A DNA stretch of 51,701 nt from an uncultured Phycisphaerales bacterium. Lineage in GTDB: Bacteria; Planctomycetota; Phycisphaerae; Phycisphaerales; SM1A02. The position numbers were made by a program, and so were the translations under genes. Location: positions 1 through 51,701 of the forward strand of contig CAJQQE010000026.1 in NCBI GenBank assembly GCA_905480395.1, in the 5' to 3' direction. Of the stretch, positions 33,495 to 42,267 are shown piece by piece; the stretch's first letter is position 1; the number at the start of each line of letters is the position of its first letter. A model generated the notes under the pieces. The model was not told the origin of the DNA, ran no database searches, and saw only the letters and a program-made list of their open reading frames with translations.

Positions 33495-33860
33495 TCAACC
33501 GCCGCGTCCTGCGGTGAAGAGTCGGGGGAGATAGGCACCGTCGATGAGGACAAGCTTGCTCGCCGCTGGGTTGTTGGCGTTGGGAATCGAGTAGATGAGC
33601 AGGCTTTCGTCATTCGAATCAATGACGTAAAGAAACTCGTAGGGACTCTCTTTGGGCCCAGTGCCACTCGAGCTGGTCACCATTGAAAAGCCTTCGTCCG
33701 TGGATGTCGCCATGCCGGCAAAAGCGGGATTCGGGGAGAGATGTCCGGCCTGAAAGATCGCCAGGGTTGCGATGATGAAGGCAGATGCCCAGAGGATCGC
33801 GGCGGCGGGCTGGATGGTGGTCTGGTGGCTGGTGTTTGATTGATGAGCGTCGGTGGTCAT
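33495..33860 (-). CDS. Small membrane-anchored protein, unknown (paralogue of next gene)
   Basis: This 121-residue protein starts at ATG 33860 after AGGAG. One membrane helix at about 20-42 (AAAILWASAFIIATLAIF) is followed by an exported domain of about 75 residues containing MVTSSSG and PYEFLYVIDSNDESLLIYS. The central strand pattern, LYVIDsNDesLLIYS, matches LYIVDQNSRQLVAIRYD of the upstream gene, so the two are diverged paralogues. I do not know a characterised relative. The gap to the upstream gene is 29 bp, so they are one operon. A periplasmic structural or binding role is possible, but nothing in the sequence proves it. Confidence 0.78.
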   Translation of the reverse strand: MTTDAHQSNTSHQTTIQPAAAILWASAFIIATLAIFQAGHLSPNPAFAGMATSTDEGFSMVTSSSGTGPKESPYEFLYVIDSNDESLLIYSIPNANNPAASKLVLIDGAYLPRLFTAGRGG

Positions 33861-33889
33861 GTTAAAGATCTCCTGTTCGCCTGCCGGCG

Positions 33890-34180
33890 TCACTTGCGGT
33901 TCTGTCGAACGGTCACGCCATCGCTGGCAAGATCCGCATATCCCATTCCTTCGAGAACTCTTTTCGAAGTGTCGTAGCGGATCGCCACGAGCTGTCGTGA
34001 GTTCTGATCGACGATGTACAGGATGTAGGGGGACGAGCCTTGCGCTCGGCCTGACACCATGGCGTACTTCCCGCGGAACCGCTCCTGTGCATCAGCAGCC
34101 GGCGAGAAGGTGATCGCCACGACGGATGCGACCAGCAGTCCGTTGAGTACGAGCAGACCTTTGATACTTCGTGGGGACAT
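33890..34180 (-). CDS. Small exported protein, unknown
   Basis: This 96-residue protein has an N-terminal hydrophobic segment (LLVLNGLLVASVVAITF) and probable signal cleavage after PAADAQ. The mature part of about 65 residues has YAMVSGRAQGSSPYILYIVDQ, then RQLVAIRYD, and ends KRVLEGMGYADLASDG. Similar short proteins with a YVMVxG...YVLDxxNxxLVAxxYD plan occur in other planctomycetes as hypothetical proteins, to my recollection; this needs a search. It lies between two other small membrane or exported genes. Confidence 0.75.
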   Translation of the reverse strand: MSPRSIKGLLVLNGLLVASVVAITFSPAADAQERFRGKYAMVSGRAQGSSPYILYIVDQNSRQLVAIRYDTSKRVLEGMGYADLASDGVTVRQNRK

Positions 34181-34290
34181 CGTTGTCTCCGATGGTGGCT
34201 GGAGTCACCGAACCTCCCCCCGGGAGATTGGCACCGCGGCCTGGTGATTGGATTCTTCGAGGAGTCAAAAGGCCGGTGAGACACCGACGA

Positions 34291-34500
34291 TCAAAGATCC
34301 TCGTGCTGTCGCTTCGAGGGAAAGAGCGTGAGCACCAGCAGGATCGCGGCGAAGACGGCGGCCACGAAGTACCCCATCCAGACGGGCGATCGAGTGCCGA
34401 TCGATGGATCTCGGGGTGCATTCTGGGCGAGTGCGATGGCGGTACTGGAGAATGGGAGGGCGAGGGCGATCGCCACTAGAGGTCGGATAAAGCGTTGCAT
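34291..34500 (-). CDS. Small membrane protein, unknown
   Basis: This 69-residue protein starts at ATG 34500; a TTG at 34509 would add three residues. It has a signal-like helix at about 5-25 (PLVAIALALPFSSTAIALA) and a second helix at about 42-60 (WMGYFVAAVFAAILLVLTLF). It ends in a basic tail, PSKRQHEDL. It is first in a row of three small genes with the two exported paralogues, though 110 bp separate it from the next one. It may be a membrane partner of those proteins. The family is not recognised. Confidence 0.68.
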   Translation of the reverse strand: MQRFIRPLVAIALALPFSSTAIALAQNAPRDPSIGTRSPVWMGYFVAAVFAAILLVLTLFPSKRQHEDL

Positions 34501-34537
34501 GTTGTCCAAGGTACCGGTTTAAGTGGTTCCAAGGCAA

Positions 34538-34567
34538 GGCGATCCACCCCGGTAGGGGTGGATCGCC
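34538..34567 (-). terminator. Terminator of the LPMO gene
   Basis: A perfect 13-bp stem, ggcgatccacccc (34538-34550) with 34555-34567, has a GGTA loop and lies 21 bp beyond the LPMO stop. The T-tract on the minus strand is weak. Confidence 0.8.
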
Positions 34568-34588
34568 GTACCTCGGCAGCCAGGGCGA

Positions 34589-35965
34589 TCAAGGAGCCTG
34601 TTCAACCGGGCTGTCATTGAGGAGAAGTCCCATGGGGAGCGAGGGAGTTCCCGTGGCCTGAAGCCCGATCATGAAGCTCTCCCCCTGACAGACGTCGCCG
34701 TTCCAGGTTTCGTTGACGATGCGAATGACACCATCGCCACGAGGGACCAGTACCCCGTTCCAAGCCGAATCCACGGTGAAAGTCTTGGAGCTAAACAGCG
34801 CTTCCCATCCGCTAAGACACTGCCCGGAATCGTTGTGAATCGTCAGATTGGCGATAAAACCGGTCCCCCAGTCGTTGGTGACCACCCACTCGTAGGTGAA
34901 TCCATCCAACTGGCATTCATCGAGGATGCCGTTGTTGTCTTCGTCGAGCCCTCCGTCGGCGATTTCACAAGAATCGGGGATCAGATTGGTATTGCAATCG
35001 TCGGCAAGCCCATTGAGGATCGCGCAGACGTCCCATATTCCGTCGCCATCGCAATCAGGCTGTTCCTGGCAGTCGTCGGGAATGCCATCTAAGTTGCAGT
35101 CTGCCGCTCCAGCCTCGACCTCTTCGTAGTCGGAGATGCCGTCGGCATCGCAGTCGGGACTGCAAGAGCCCCATTCGCCAAGGAGGATGCCCAGGTCAGC
35201 GCCATTGGTCTGCCCGTCGTTGGTCACGTCACCACCGGGGCTTCCCCAGGCACCAAGCATCATGCCGAGATCGGCGCCGTCGACTCGGCCATTCAGATCG
35301 AGATCACTCAGGCAGTCGCAGGTGTCGCTGCAGACCCCGAAGTCGACATCGGCGAGCATGTAGAACCCTTCGCCGATGGGATCGATCCGCTGCCAGATCA
35401 CGTAGATCGAGTGCTTCCCGACGCGAGGCGGGAGCGTGACCGTAAAGGTGTACTCGTTGCCGTCGAGCGCGACTGGTCCAACGGGAATCGGTTGCATTTC
35501 AGCCCAGGTAAGCGGCTCTTGTCCCCAGGCGTGATCCGGCGTACTGAGGAATGCGTAGATCTTCAAGGGATTGTGCGGCGTTGTCGCGAAGATGGTCATC
35601 TCGAGCGAGCCAGCTTCCACCGGCGTCGTCGGCCACTGATCGCTGACCGTATCGAAGGCCGCAAATCGCGGGTTGTTGGCGCTGGCCAGTTTTCCATCCG
35701 GAATGATCTGGTCAAAGGGCACGTTGAACTGGTCGTACTGAGTATCAGGCGCGAAATTGACCAGCTCGTTCCAGTTCCAACAGGCATCGAGGTCCTGGTT
35801 GATCACGCCCTGTAGGAACGGGTCGGGGTTCGTCATGCACCCACCGTCCCATGCTTGGTAGATGCGACTCGGCGGATTGGAGAGCGTTCCATGTCCGAGC
35901 GCGGCATGGGAAGCGATGCCTCCGAGGATCAATGTTGATATTGCGATGGTGTGGATCGTCTTCAT
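34589..35965 (-). CDS. Secreted AA10 lytic polysaccharide monooxygenase with dockerin-like, calcium-repeat and CBM2 domains
   Basis: This protein is 458 residues from ATG 35965. The signal peptide (MKTIHTIAISTLILGG) ends at ALG, so mature residue 1 is the His of HGTLSNPPSR, the first copper ligand of the histidine brace. The second is in ATTPHNPLKIY. GKHSIYVIWQRIDP and YMLADVDFG are AA10 strands. Two dockerin-like loops follow (DLDLNGRVDGADLG and DVTNDGQTNGADLG). Next come thrombospondin type 3-like D/N-rich calcium repeats (CDADGISDYEE, CNLDGIPDDC, CDGDGIWDVC). A C-terminal family 2 carbohydrate-binding module completes it (TYEWVVTNDWGTGFIANLTI, SGWEALFS, WNGVL). It probably cuts cellulose or chitin oxidatively at the cell surface or outside. 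The CBM2 favours cellulose but does not exclude chitin. Confidence 0.93.
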   Translation of the reverse strand: MKTIHTIAISTLILGGIASHAALGHGTLSNPPSRIYQAWDGGCMTNPDPFLQGVINQDLDACWNWNELVNFAPDTQYDQFNVPFDQIIPDGKLASANNPRFAAFDTVSDQWPTTPVEAGSLEMTIFATTPHNPLKIYAFLSTPDHAWGQEPLTWAEMQPIPVGPVALDGNEYTFTVTLPPRVGKHSIYVIWQRIDPIGEGFYMLADVDFGVCSDTCDCLSDLDLNGRVDGADLGMMLGAWGSPGGDVTNDGQTNGADLGILLGEWGSCSPDCDADGISDYEEVEAGAADCNLDGIPDDCQEQPDCDGDGIWDVCAILNGLADDCNTNLIPDSCEIADGGLDEDNNGILDECQLDGFTYEWVVTNDWGTGFIANLTIHNDSGQCLSGWEALFSSKTFTVDSAWNGVLVPRGDGVIRIVNETWNGDVCQGESFMIGLQATGTPSLPMGLLLNDSPVEQAP

Positions 35966-36126
35966 GTTTCGAGCATCCTGAGAGAAGTGACTCTGCAAAA
36001 GCGCGCTGTGTGTCATTGACCCTGGCGCGGAATTACCAAGATGCTGTACTCCCGTTCCCGGGGTGAAGGTTCCGGAATCATCGCAGGCTGGCCGAAAATC
36101 GTGTTTTAGTGGCCTCCAGAACTGAT

Positions 36127-36981
36127 TCAAAGAATCGGTACGACCTCAAACTTGCCGTGTTTCGCGGGAGAGATCCGCGCGATGGGCGTATCAGGCTCAT
36201 GGTCGAGCACCAGAATCCAACCTTCTTCGGCGGCTTTGGGGAGAAACGCGGCTTTGGTTTGCATCGTCTCGAACGGCAGCATGTCGTAGGCCGGGCTTGA
36301 TGATGCATGTGCATGGTGGACGGTGGGAAGGAGATCGCCTGGGAAGACCACGGTGCCTTCTGCCGCATCGATGAAGACCCCTTGCATTCCCCAAGTGTGA
36401 CCGACCAGCGGCTCGACACGAATGCCGGGAAGAACCTCCTGTGGACCGTCGATTAATCGAACGCGATCTGCGATTGGATCGAGATGCGTCCGAAGGTAGG
36501 TGCGGGTCATGGTGCTGCGATTGGCAAGTGCATCACTCCATTCTTGGCGTTGGACGACGATCTCAGCATTCGAAAAAACGACTCGGGGAGAAGTGCCTTC
36601 CGCCGCCATTTCTAACGGATCTCGCCCGTCCCAAGAAGTCAGTCCTCCGGCATGATCGAAGTGAAGGTGGGTTGTGACGACGGTGTCGATCGACTCAGGC
36701 TCAACATCGATCTCTCGAAGTGCGTCCACGATCGTTCGGCGTTCCAATTGATAGATTCCGCGCTCTTTTTCCGTCCACTTATCGCCACACCCGGCTTCCA
36801 CCAAGACGCGTCGGCCCTTCTGCTCGAGGAGAAGGCAGTTCGTATTGAGTCCGACGCGGTTCATCTCGTCGGCGCTCGCCCATTTCGACCAGATCGATTT
36901 GGGAATGATCCCAAACATGCCACCTCCATCGAGACGAAATTGACCTGCCTGCAAGAGTTTCCATGTCCAAGATTCGCTCAT
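36127..36981 (-). CDS. Metallo-beta-lactamase-fold hydrolase (lactonase/AidC-like)
   Basis: This protein is 284 residues from ATG 36981; the frame is open to 37020. The zinc site is TTHLHFDHAGG (H105, H107, D109, H110), with further ligands in LVGHTWGMQGV and the aspartate of FPGDLLPTVHHAH. VLVEAGCGDKW is the usual second strand. The overall plan is that of the lactonase-like MBL group that contains acyl-homoserine lactonases, but many members have other or unknown substrates. It has no signal peptide, so it is cytoplasmic. It is divergent from the ECF factor 149 bp away. I do not assign a reaction. Confidence 0.87.
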   Translation of the reverse strand: MSESWTWKLLQAGQFRLDGGGMFGIIPKSIWSKWASADEMNRVGLNTNCLLLEQKGRRVLVEAGCGDKWTEKERGIYQLERRTIVDALREIDVEPESIDTVVTTHLHFDHAGGLTSWDGRDPLEMAAEGTSPRVVFSNAEIVVQRQEWSDALANRSTMTRTYLRTHLDPIADRVRLIDGPQEVLPGIRVEPLVGHTWGMQGVFIDAAEGTVVFPGDLLPTVHHAHASSSPAYDMLPFETMQTKAAFLPKAAEEGWILVLDHEPDTPIARISPAKHGKFEVVPIL

Positions 36982-37130
36982 CGGGACATTGTGGCCGCAT
37001 TCGAAGGACTTTGGACTCACGGGACCGATCCCACGGAAACAGGAAACATCCAGATGGCGGTTTTTGGCGGATTAACGATGCTCCGATCTATTATTCTCAT
37101 CGGAAAGGTTTCTTGATGGTCTGAATCAGC

Positions 37131-37718
37131 ATGAGCGAACAGAACCCACCACCTCTAACCCAGATCTTCAATGCGGCCCTCGAAGGTGATGAGCAGGCGG
37201 CGCGACAGATGTGGGGAATCATCTACGAAGACCTGCGGCATCTCGCGGGGTCTGCGCTCCGTCGCGACTCGCCAGTCTCTGGCCTCGAAGCCACCCAAGT
37301 GGTTCATGAGGTGTTCCTTCGCATGTCCCAGAGCAGTCCGGAGAAATGGGATAGTCGAAGACACTTTTTTGGATCCGCCATTCGTGCGATGGAACAATTC
37401 TTGATCGATCATGCGCGGGAGCGGAAGGCGGTGAAGCGAGGGAACGGTCAACGGCCAGTGTCACTGTCGCTGTTTGCCGGCGAACTCGCGGACTTCGATC
37501 ATGCAACCTCCGCGGAATCAACCGGTCTCCTCACCGCCACTGAAGAGCTCGGTCGAATTGATCAGGATGCGGCCGATGTCGCTCGGCTGCGATGGCTGAT
37601 GGGTCTCTCCACTGGACAAGTGGCGTTGGTCTTGGAGTCTTCGGTGCCGAAAGTTCGGAGAGACTGGACCTTCGCCCGAGCATTCCTGCAACGACATCTT
37701 TCGAATCAAGGGGACTGA
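37131..37718 (+). CDS. ECF sigma factor (planctomycete TIGR02999-like)
   Basis: This is a 195-residue RNA polymerase sigma factor. Region 2 runs from LTQIFNAALEGDEQAARQ through YEDLRHLAG and the EATQVVHEVFLRM core to FFGSAIRAMEQFLIDHAR. Region 4 is DVARLRWLMGLSTGQVALVL and the helix that follows. The RRHFFGSAIRAMEQFLIDHARERKA-type segment is the hallmark of the TIGR02999 group common in planctomycetes. No anti-sigma gene is seen. Instead a large Ser/Thr kinase gene starts 71 bp downstream on the same strand, an arrangement that recurs in this phylum. The kinase may control the sigma factor by phosphorylation, but that is an inference. Confidence 0.92.
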   Translation: MSEQNPPPLTQIFNAALEGDEQAARQMWGIIYEDLRHLAGSALRRDSPVSGLEATQVVHEVFLRMSQSSPEKWDSRRHFFGSAIRAMEQFLIDHARERKAVKRGNGQRPVSLSLFAGELADFDHATSAESTGLLTATEELGRIDQDAADVARLRWLMGLSTGQVALVLESSVPKVRRDWTFARAFLQRHLSNQGD

Positions 37719-37789
37719 TGGGGCGCCTCTCCAAATCTTGTCATTGACGGATTTTCGAGATCTCTCCTCAGGACTTCCCCGACTCAGAC

Positions 37790-40700
37790 ATGAATGAACC
37801 GTTGATCAACTCGAATCTAGACGAGTCCGAACGAGAACGAGGCGAGCGCATTCGCACGCTTTTTGATCAAGCCGTTCAGGGAAAGCGCGAGCATCGTGAC
37901 CGACTCATCGACGCCTCAGACGAGGACATCGAGATTCGGGACGAAGTCCGGAGTCTTCTTGAGTTCATCGATGCCACGATGGTAGATCAGGAAGATGATG
38001 GGGATCGCCAACAAGAAGAAACCGATAGCCCTAGATCATTGGTGGGTTGCCGACTGGGCGATTTCGAACTGCTCCGCCTGGTCGGGACCGGCGGAACCAG
38101 CATGGTTTTCGAGGCTCGGCAACGCCGACCTGATCGAATCGTCGCCGTGAAGGTCCTTCGGGCGGCATTCTCCGGGCCCCAGGCTCGCCGCCGGTTCGAA
38201 CGAGAAGTCGAGATCACGGGTGGATTCGAGCATCCCTCGATCGCACGGGTCTTTGCGTCTGGCTCACTCGACGTCGCCGGTCGAAAAGCACCTTGGCTCG
38301 CGATGGAATTCGTCGAGGGCGCCTTGCCAATCACGCTTTTCGCCAGGAAAAAAAATCTTGACTCCCGGGCGACAGTCACCCTCTTCCGAGAAGCGATCGC
38401 CGGTATTCGATACGCGCACAGTAAGGGTGTGATCCATCGCGATCTGAAGCCAGCCAACATTCTCGTTGGATCGAACGGAAAAGTCCGCGTGATCGATTTT
38501 GGTATCGCTCGCCTTGATTCGACGACCCAGCAATTCGACACGCTCGCCACCATGCCGGGTCAGGTCCTCGGAACGGTCCCGTTCATGGCCCCGGAACAGA
38601 TCGACGGGGATCGCGAATCGACTGACGTGAGAACCGATGGATATGCGCTCGGCGTGGTCGCGTACTTGCTTCTCACTGGGCGGATGCCCTACGAACTGGC
38701 AGATTGCGGCATGGTTGAGGCCGCCCATCGAATTCGCGAGACGATGCCTGGCTCACTCCGAGTTTACGATTCTGCCATCGATCGCGACCTTGACGGCATC
38801 GTCCAGAAATCGCTCGAGAAATCATTGACGGCTCGATATCAGTCGGTCGACGCCATGGACGCTGACTACAAGGCGTGGCTCGAAGATCGACCGGTCACGG
38901 CTCGACCGCTTGGCCGAATGGTTCGGACTGCGAGATGGTCCCGGCGCAATCCGATGACTGCCAGCATGATTGGAGCCGCAGCCGTTTCGTTGCTCGCTGC
39001 ATTGGTCGTACTGACCGTGATGCTTCGACGCGAGACGGGCTTGCTGCGGATCGCGCAACGCTCCGCGGCCGATGCACAGCTTGGCTCTGCGATTTCTGCC
39101 CACGCGGCCGGGGATATGGCATCGGTGCGGCTTCGTCTGGCAGAGATTCCCGTCTCGGAGCGAGGTTGGGAGTACGGCTGGCTTGAGAATCAGATCGACC
39201 GCAGCGAAATGACCATCACCGGTTTTCGCGACGATGTCAGTTCGATCGACCTCGTCGACGCGCCAGGATCGGATGAGAGATGGATGATTGTCTCGGCCTA
39301 TGACGGCGTTCACGCGATCGACCTCACTTCGGGCCTTAAGAAGTGGTTCAATGCATGGAATTCAAATGACAGCGGGTGGCGACACTGCGTCGTTCCAAGT
39401 CGAAATCTCGTTCTGAGCGTGGATCTGGGCGGGAGTATCAAGTCAATTGATCTGCAGACTGGCAAGACGATTCTGATCGGAAGCACGCCGGAACCGATCG
39501 GTGAAGTCATTGCGATTCCTCAGGAAGAGGTGGCGGTGCTCGCAGGCGAGGAAGGCAACGTCTACGTCATCGACCTTCAAACGCTCGAAATCAAGACCAC
39601 CGCCGCCACGGGAAGTCGGGCCGTCCGAACCCTTGCGGTTCTTCCCGATGCTCGAATCATTTTGGGCACCGAGGAAGGAATCGTGTTCGAGACGAATTCC
39701 GATCTGGATATTCTCACGCCGATTCTTGATCGAGATTCCGTGGTTCTCAGATTCGGGATCTCTGAGTCGGGAAGACTGGTCGCCGTCTGCGGCGGTAATG
39801 GCATCACGGAGATTCTCAATTCCGAAACTTGGGAGATTGTGCATCGTCTTCGCGGGAACAAGGGTGGTGTGTGGCAAGCGATGTTCGATGATGTCAACGG
39901 CGTGGTCCATACCGTTGGGACCGACGACTCGATTCGGACCTTTGATCTCCTCTCGGGCGAGCAAACCAACATGATCGGAAGCTCCCAAGGCTATATCTGG
40001 TCGGGTGTGTTGAGTGAAGATCGACGATTTGTGTGGTCCGGTGGCCATGATGGAACCGTGAAGAAATGGCGGGTTCGTGACACGGTCATACTGCTTCCAA
40101 ACGCGGCGATTCCCGGTGCGGTGGTCTTCTCGCCATCCGGGGACCGGATCGCGATCAGCGATGACACTGGTCGCGTCCAAGTCCTTGACGCTTATACCCA
40201 GCGTTGGATCAAATCCATCGAGTTCGCCGAAAACGCGGAGAGCCTGTACTGGCCGACGAGCAACCGCTTGTATGTCGGTTTAGACGGGAACGGACTGATG
40301 CAAATCGATCCTTCAAATGGTGATCGACGCGCCATCTTCAAGTCGGGTGTCGTGTCTTCCTTTGATGCCCACCCAGATGGGGGCTTCCTGGCGGGGTTCA
40401 GCGACGGCCATTTGATACACATCTCCCTTGAAGGCGAGATCAAGGCGAGGGCACATCCGGGCCGACCCGATCCGAACGGTCTCATGGTGAGCCCGATGAA
40501 AATCTCCACGAGTGCCCAGCGGAGGCAGGTCGCCATCGTCGGCGGCGAACGATCAGCAAGCGTTCAGCTGTTCAGCTTGGACGACTGGAGCCAGATCGAA
40601 GGCATTCCCCAGACTATTTTGAATTATGAATTCGACGTCGATTTCTCACCGTCAGGGAAGGAGGTCGCGCTGGTTGGAAGAGAGCGCCCCAAGAATATCC

Positions 40701-40981
40701 TCGTTCTTGATCTCGAACGTTTGGAATACACCACCCGGATCTCCGGGCATCAGGGGAATTCACGCCACGTTTCCTATATCGATCAAGGCACGCGAATTGT
40801 GAGCGCAGGCCAAGACGGCGCCGTTTTCATCTCGAGACCCGGAGACGGTCGGACCCTTGCGAAACTCCTTCAGGTGACCGGGGCCATTCGTGGCCTGGCG
40901 ATCTCACCCGATGAACATCTGATTGCCGTCACGAGTGAGGAGGGGCTCAATTTGATTCTTGGTGGTTTATGGGATGACTGA
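37790..40981 (+). CDS. Membrane Ser/Thr protein kinase with C-terminal beta-propeller
   Basis: This is a 1063-residue protein. A variable N-terminus (1-88) precedes the kinase domain. That domain has the GTGGTSMV loop (99-106), K121 in VAVKVL, HRDLKPAN with D218, DFG at D236, and GTVPFMAPEQ. After GRMVRTARWSRRNP comes a single membrane helix (about 395-418). Then comes an extracytoplasmic region of about 640 residues with WD40/PQQ-like blades (GTVKKWRVRDTV, VVFSPSGDRIAISDDTG, VLDLERLEYTTRISGHQGN). Kinases of this build sense outside signals and act inside. It follows the ECF gene by 71 bp. It ends 27 bp before the convergent metC-like gene. Confidence 0.92.
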   Translation: MNEPLINSNLDESERERGERIRTLFDQAVQGKREHRDRLIDASDEDIEIRDEVRSLLEFIDATMVDQEDDGDRQQEETDSPRSLVGCRLGDFELLRLVGTGGTSMVFEARQRRPDRIVAVKVLRAAFSGPQARRRFEREVEITGGFEHPSIARVFASGSLDVAGRKAPWLAMEFVEGALPITLFARKKNLDSRATVTLFREAIAGIRYAHSKGVIHRDLKPANILVGSNGKVRVIDFGIARLDSTTQQFDTLATMPGQVLGTVPFMAPEQIDGDRESTDVRTDGYALGVVAYLLLTGRMPYELADCGMVEAAHRIRETMPGSLRVYDSAIDRDLDGIVQKSLEKSLTARYQSVDAMDADYKAWLEDRPVTARPLGRMVRTARWSRRNPMTASMIGAAAVSLLAALVVLTVMLRRETGLLRIAQRSAADAQLGSAISAHAAGDMASVRLRLAEIPVSERGWEYGWLENQIDRSEMTITGFRDDVSSIDLVDAPGSDERWMIVSAYDGVHAIDLTSGLKKWFNAWNSNDSGWRHCVVPSRNLVLSVDLGGSIKSIDLQTGKTILIGSTPEPIGEVIAIPQEEVAVLAGEEGNVYVIDLQTLEIKTTAATGSRAVRTLAVLPDARIILGTEEGIVFETNSDLDILTPILDRDSVVLRFGISESGRLVAVCGGNGITEILNSETWEIVHRLRGNKGGVWQAMFDDVNGVVHTVGTDDSIRTFDLLSGEQTNMIGSSQGYIWSGVLSEDRRFVWSGGHDGTVKKWRVRDTVILLPNAAIPGAVVFSPSGDRIAISDDTGRVQVLDAYTQRWIKSIEFAENAESLYWPTSNRLYVGLDGNGLMQIDPSNGDRRAIFKSGVVSSFDAHPDGGFLAGFSDGHLIHISLEGEIKARAHPGRPDPNGLMVSPMKISTSAQRRQVAIVGGERSASVQLFSLDDWSQIEGIPQTILNYEFDVDFSPSGKEVALVGRERPKNILVLDLERLEYTTRISGHQGNSRHVSYIDQGTRIVSAGQDGAVFISRPGDGRTLAKLLQVTGAIRGLAISPDEHLIAVTSEEGLNLILGGLWDD

Positions 40982-41008
40982 TGATCCGGTCAGCTCTCGA
41001 CGGCCAAT

Positions 41009-42229
41009 TCACCCCGCGAGCCGGTCGAGACCTTGGGCCAGATCTTCAATCAGATGATCGACCGCTTCCAGCCCGGCAGAGACTCGCAGCAGGGTGCCGT
41101 CTTCAATCCAAGGTGTTGCGGAGCGTTCACTCAGCGGATGCTGCGGAATCAGTAGGCTCTCGAATCCACCCCACGAGTAACCCATCTGGAAGTAGGTCAT
41201 TCCTTCGAGCATACGTGCCAGGGCTTGGCGTTCGACTGGATGTAGGACCACGCCGAACAGGCCGGTGCCGCGATCGAAGTCACGTTTGAAGATTTCGTGT
41301 CCCGGATCTTCGGGCAAGGCGGGGTGCAAGACCCGCTTCACTTCCGGTCGCTTCTGAAGCCACCGTGCGAGTTGTAATCCGGCTTGTTCCTGCGCATCGA
41401 GCCGAATCGCGAGGGTTCGAAGTCCGCGGAGACCGAGCCAGGCATCGTCCGGGCTGACGCCGTGTCCAAGGTCTACCGCGGTCATCTTGACGCGATCCCA
41501 GATTTCACGAGTCCGCGCGGTCACCGCGCCAAGCATGACATCGGAATGACCACTGACGTACTTGGTGAGCGCGTGGACCACCATGTCCACCCCGTGTTCG
41601 ATCGGTCGAAACCCGAGCGGAGTCGCCCAGGTGTTGTCGATCGCGGTGGTGATGTCGCGTTCCTGGCATGCGGCCGCAATCGCCGGAACATCCTGCATCT
41701 CGAAAGTCACTGATCCCGGTGATTCCATGAAGACCATTTTGGTGTTCTTGCGAAAGAGCGTCTCGATGCCCGGACGTCCGTCTTGACCGATTCGGGGATC
41801 GTAGTACTCGGTCTCTACTCCGAAGCGCTTGAGCATTCCATTGCAGAGAATCCGGCTTGGCCCGTAACACGAGTCGACCATCAGAAGATGGTCACCCTGC
41901 GTCATGTGAGACAGAAGCACCACGCCCACCGCCGCAAGACCACTCTCGAGGAGCACCGCGCCATTCGCGCCGTCCAGCGCCGCGATCGACTCACTGAGGG
42001 CCCGAGTGGTCGGCGTATCAAGCAAGCCGTAGGTATACGGTCCTTGTTGCAGATCGCAGCCAAGAGCTTCTTCGAACTCCCCGAGCGTCTCAAAGGTGAC
42101 GGTGGATCCACGAACTACTGAAGGGTTCACGAAGCCGGTATCGCTTCTTCCGAGGCGGGTCAGAGCGGTTCGGCGGGCGTTCGAGGAGGTCATGGTGGAC
42201 GGATCGTCTGATCGTGGTTGCTCGGTCAT
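41009..42229 (-). CDS. metC: Cys/Met metabolism PLP enzyme, probable cystathionine beta-lyase
   Basis: This protein is 406 residues from ATG 42229; MTSSNARR at 42193 is an alternative. The PLP lysine is in ALTKYVSGHSDVMLG. Also visible are TYGLLDTPTTRAL (phosphate-binding YxR-type segment), LESGLAAVGVVL, AIDNTWATPLG and the C-terminal GYSWGGFESLLIP. The WGG and SLLIP pattern points to the cystathionine beta-lyase branch, which makes homocysteine, pyruvate and ammonia from cystathionine, rather than gamma-synthase or gamma-lyase. The frame is open far upstream but that part is a shadow of the blh gene. It starts 38 bp after blh and could be read from the same transcript, with no obvious metabolic link. 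Confidence 0.88.
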   Translation of the reverse strand: MTEQPRSDDPSTMTSSNARRTALTRLGRSDTGFVNPSVVRGSTVTFETLGEFEEALGCDLQQGPYTYGLLDTPTTRALSESIAALDGANGAVLLESGLAAVGVVLLSHMTQGDHLLMVDSCYGPSRILCNGMLKRFGVETEYYDPRIGQDGRPGIETLFRKNTKMVFMESPGSVTFEMQDVPAIAAACQERDITTAIDNTWATPLGFRPIEHGVDMVVHALTKYVSGHSDVMLGAVTARTREIWDRVKMTAVDLGHGVSPDDAWLGLRGLRTLAIRLDAQEQAGLQLARWLQKRPEVKRVLHPALPEDPGHEIFKRDFDRGTGLFGVVLHPVERQALARMLEGMTYFQMGYSWGGFESLLIPQHPLSERSATPWIEDGTLLRVSAGLEAVDHLIEDLAQGLDRLAG

Positions 42230-42267
42230 GGGGGTAAAGTAACGTGCCCCTCCGAACGAAACAGGTT

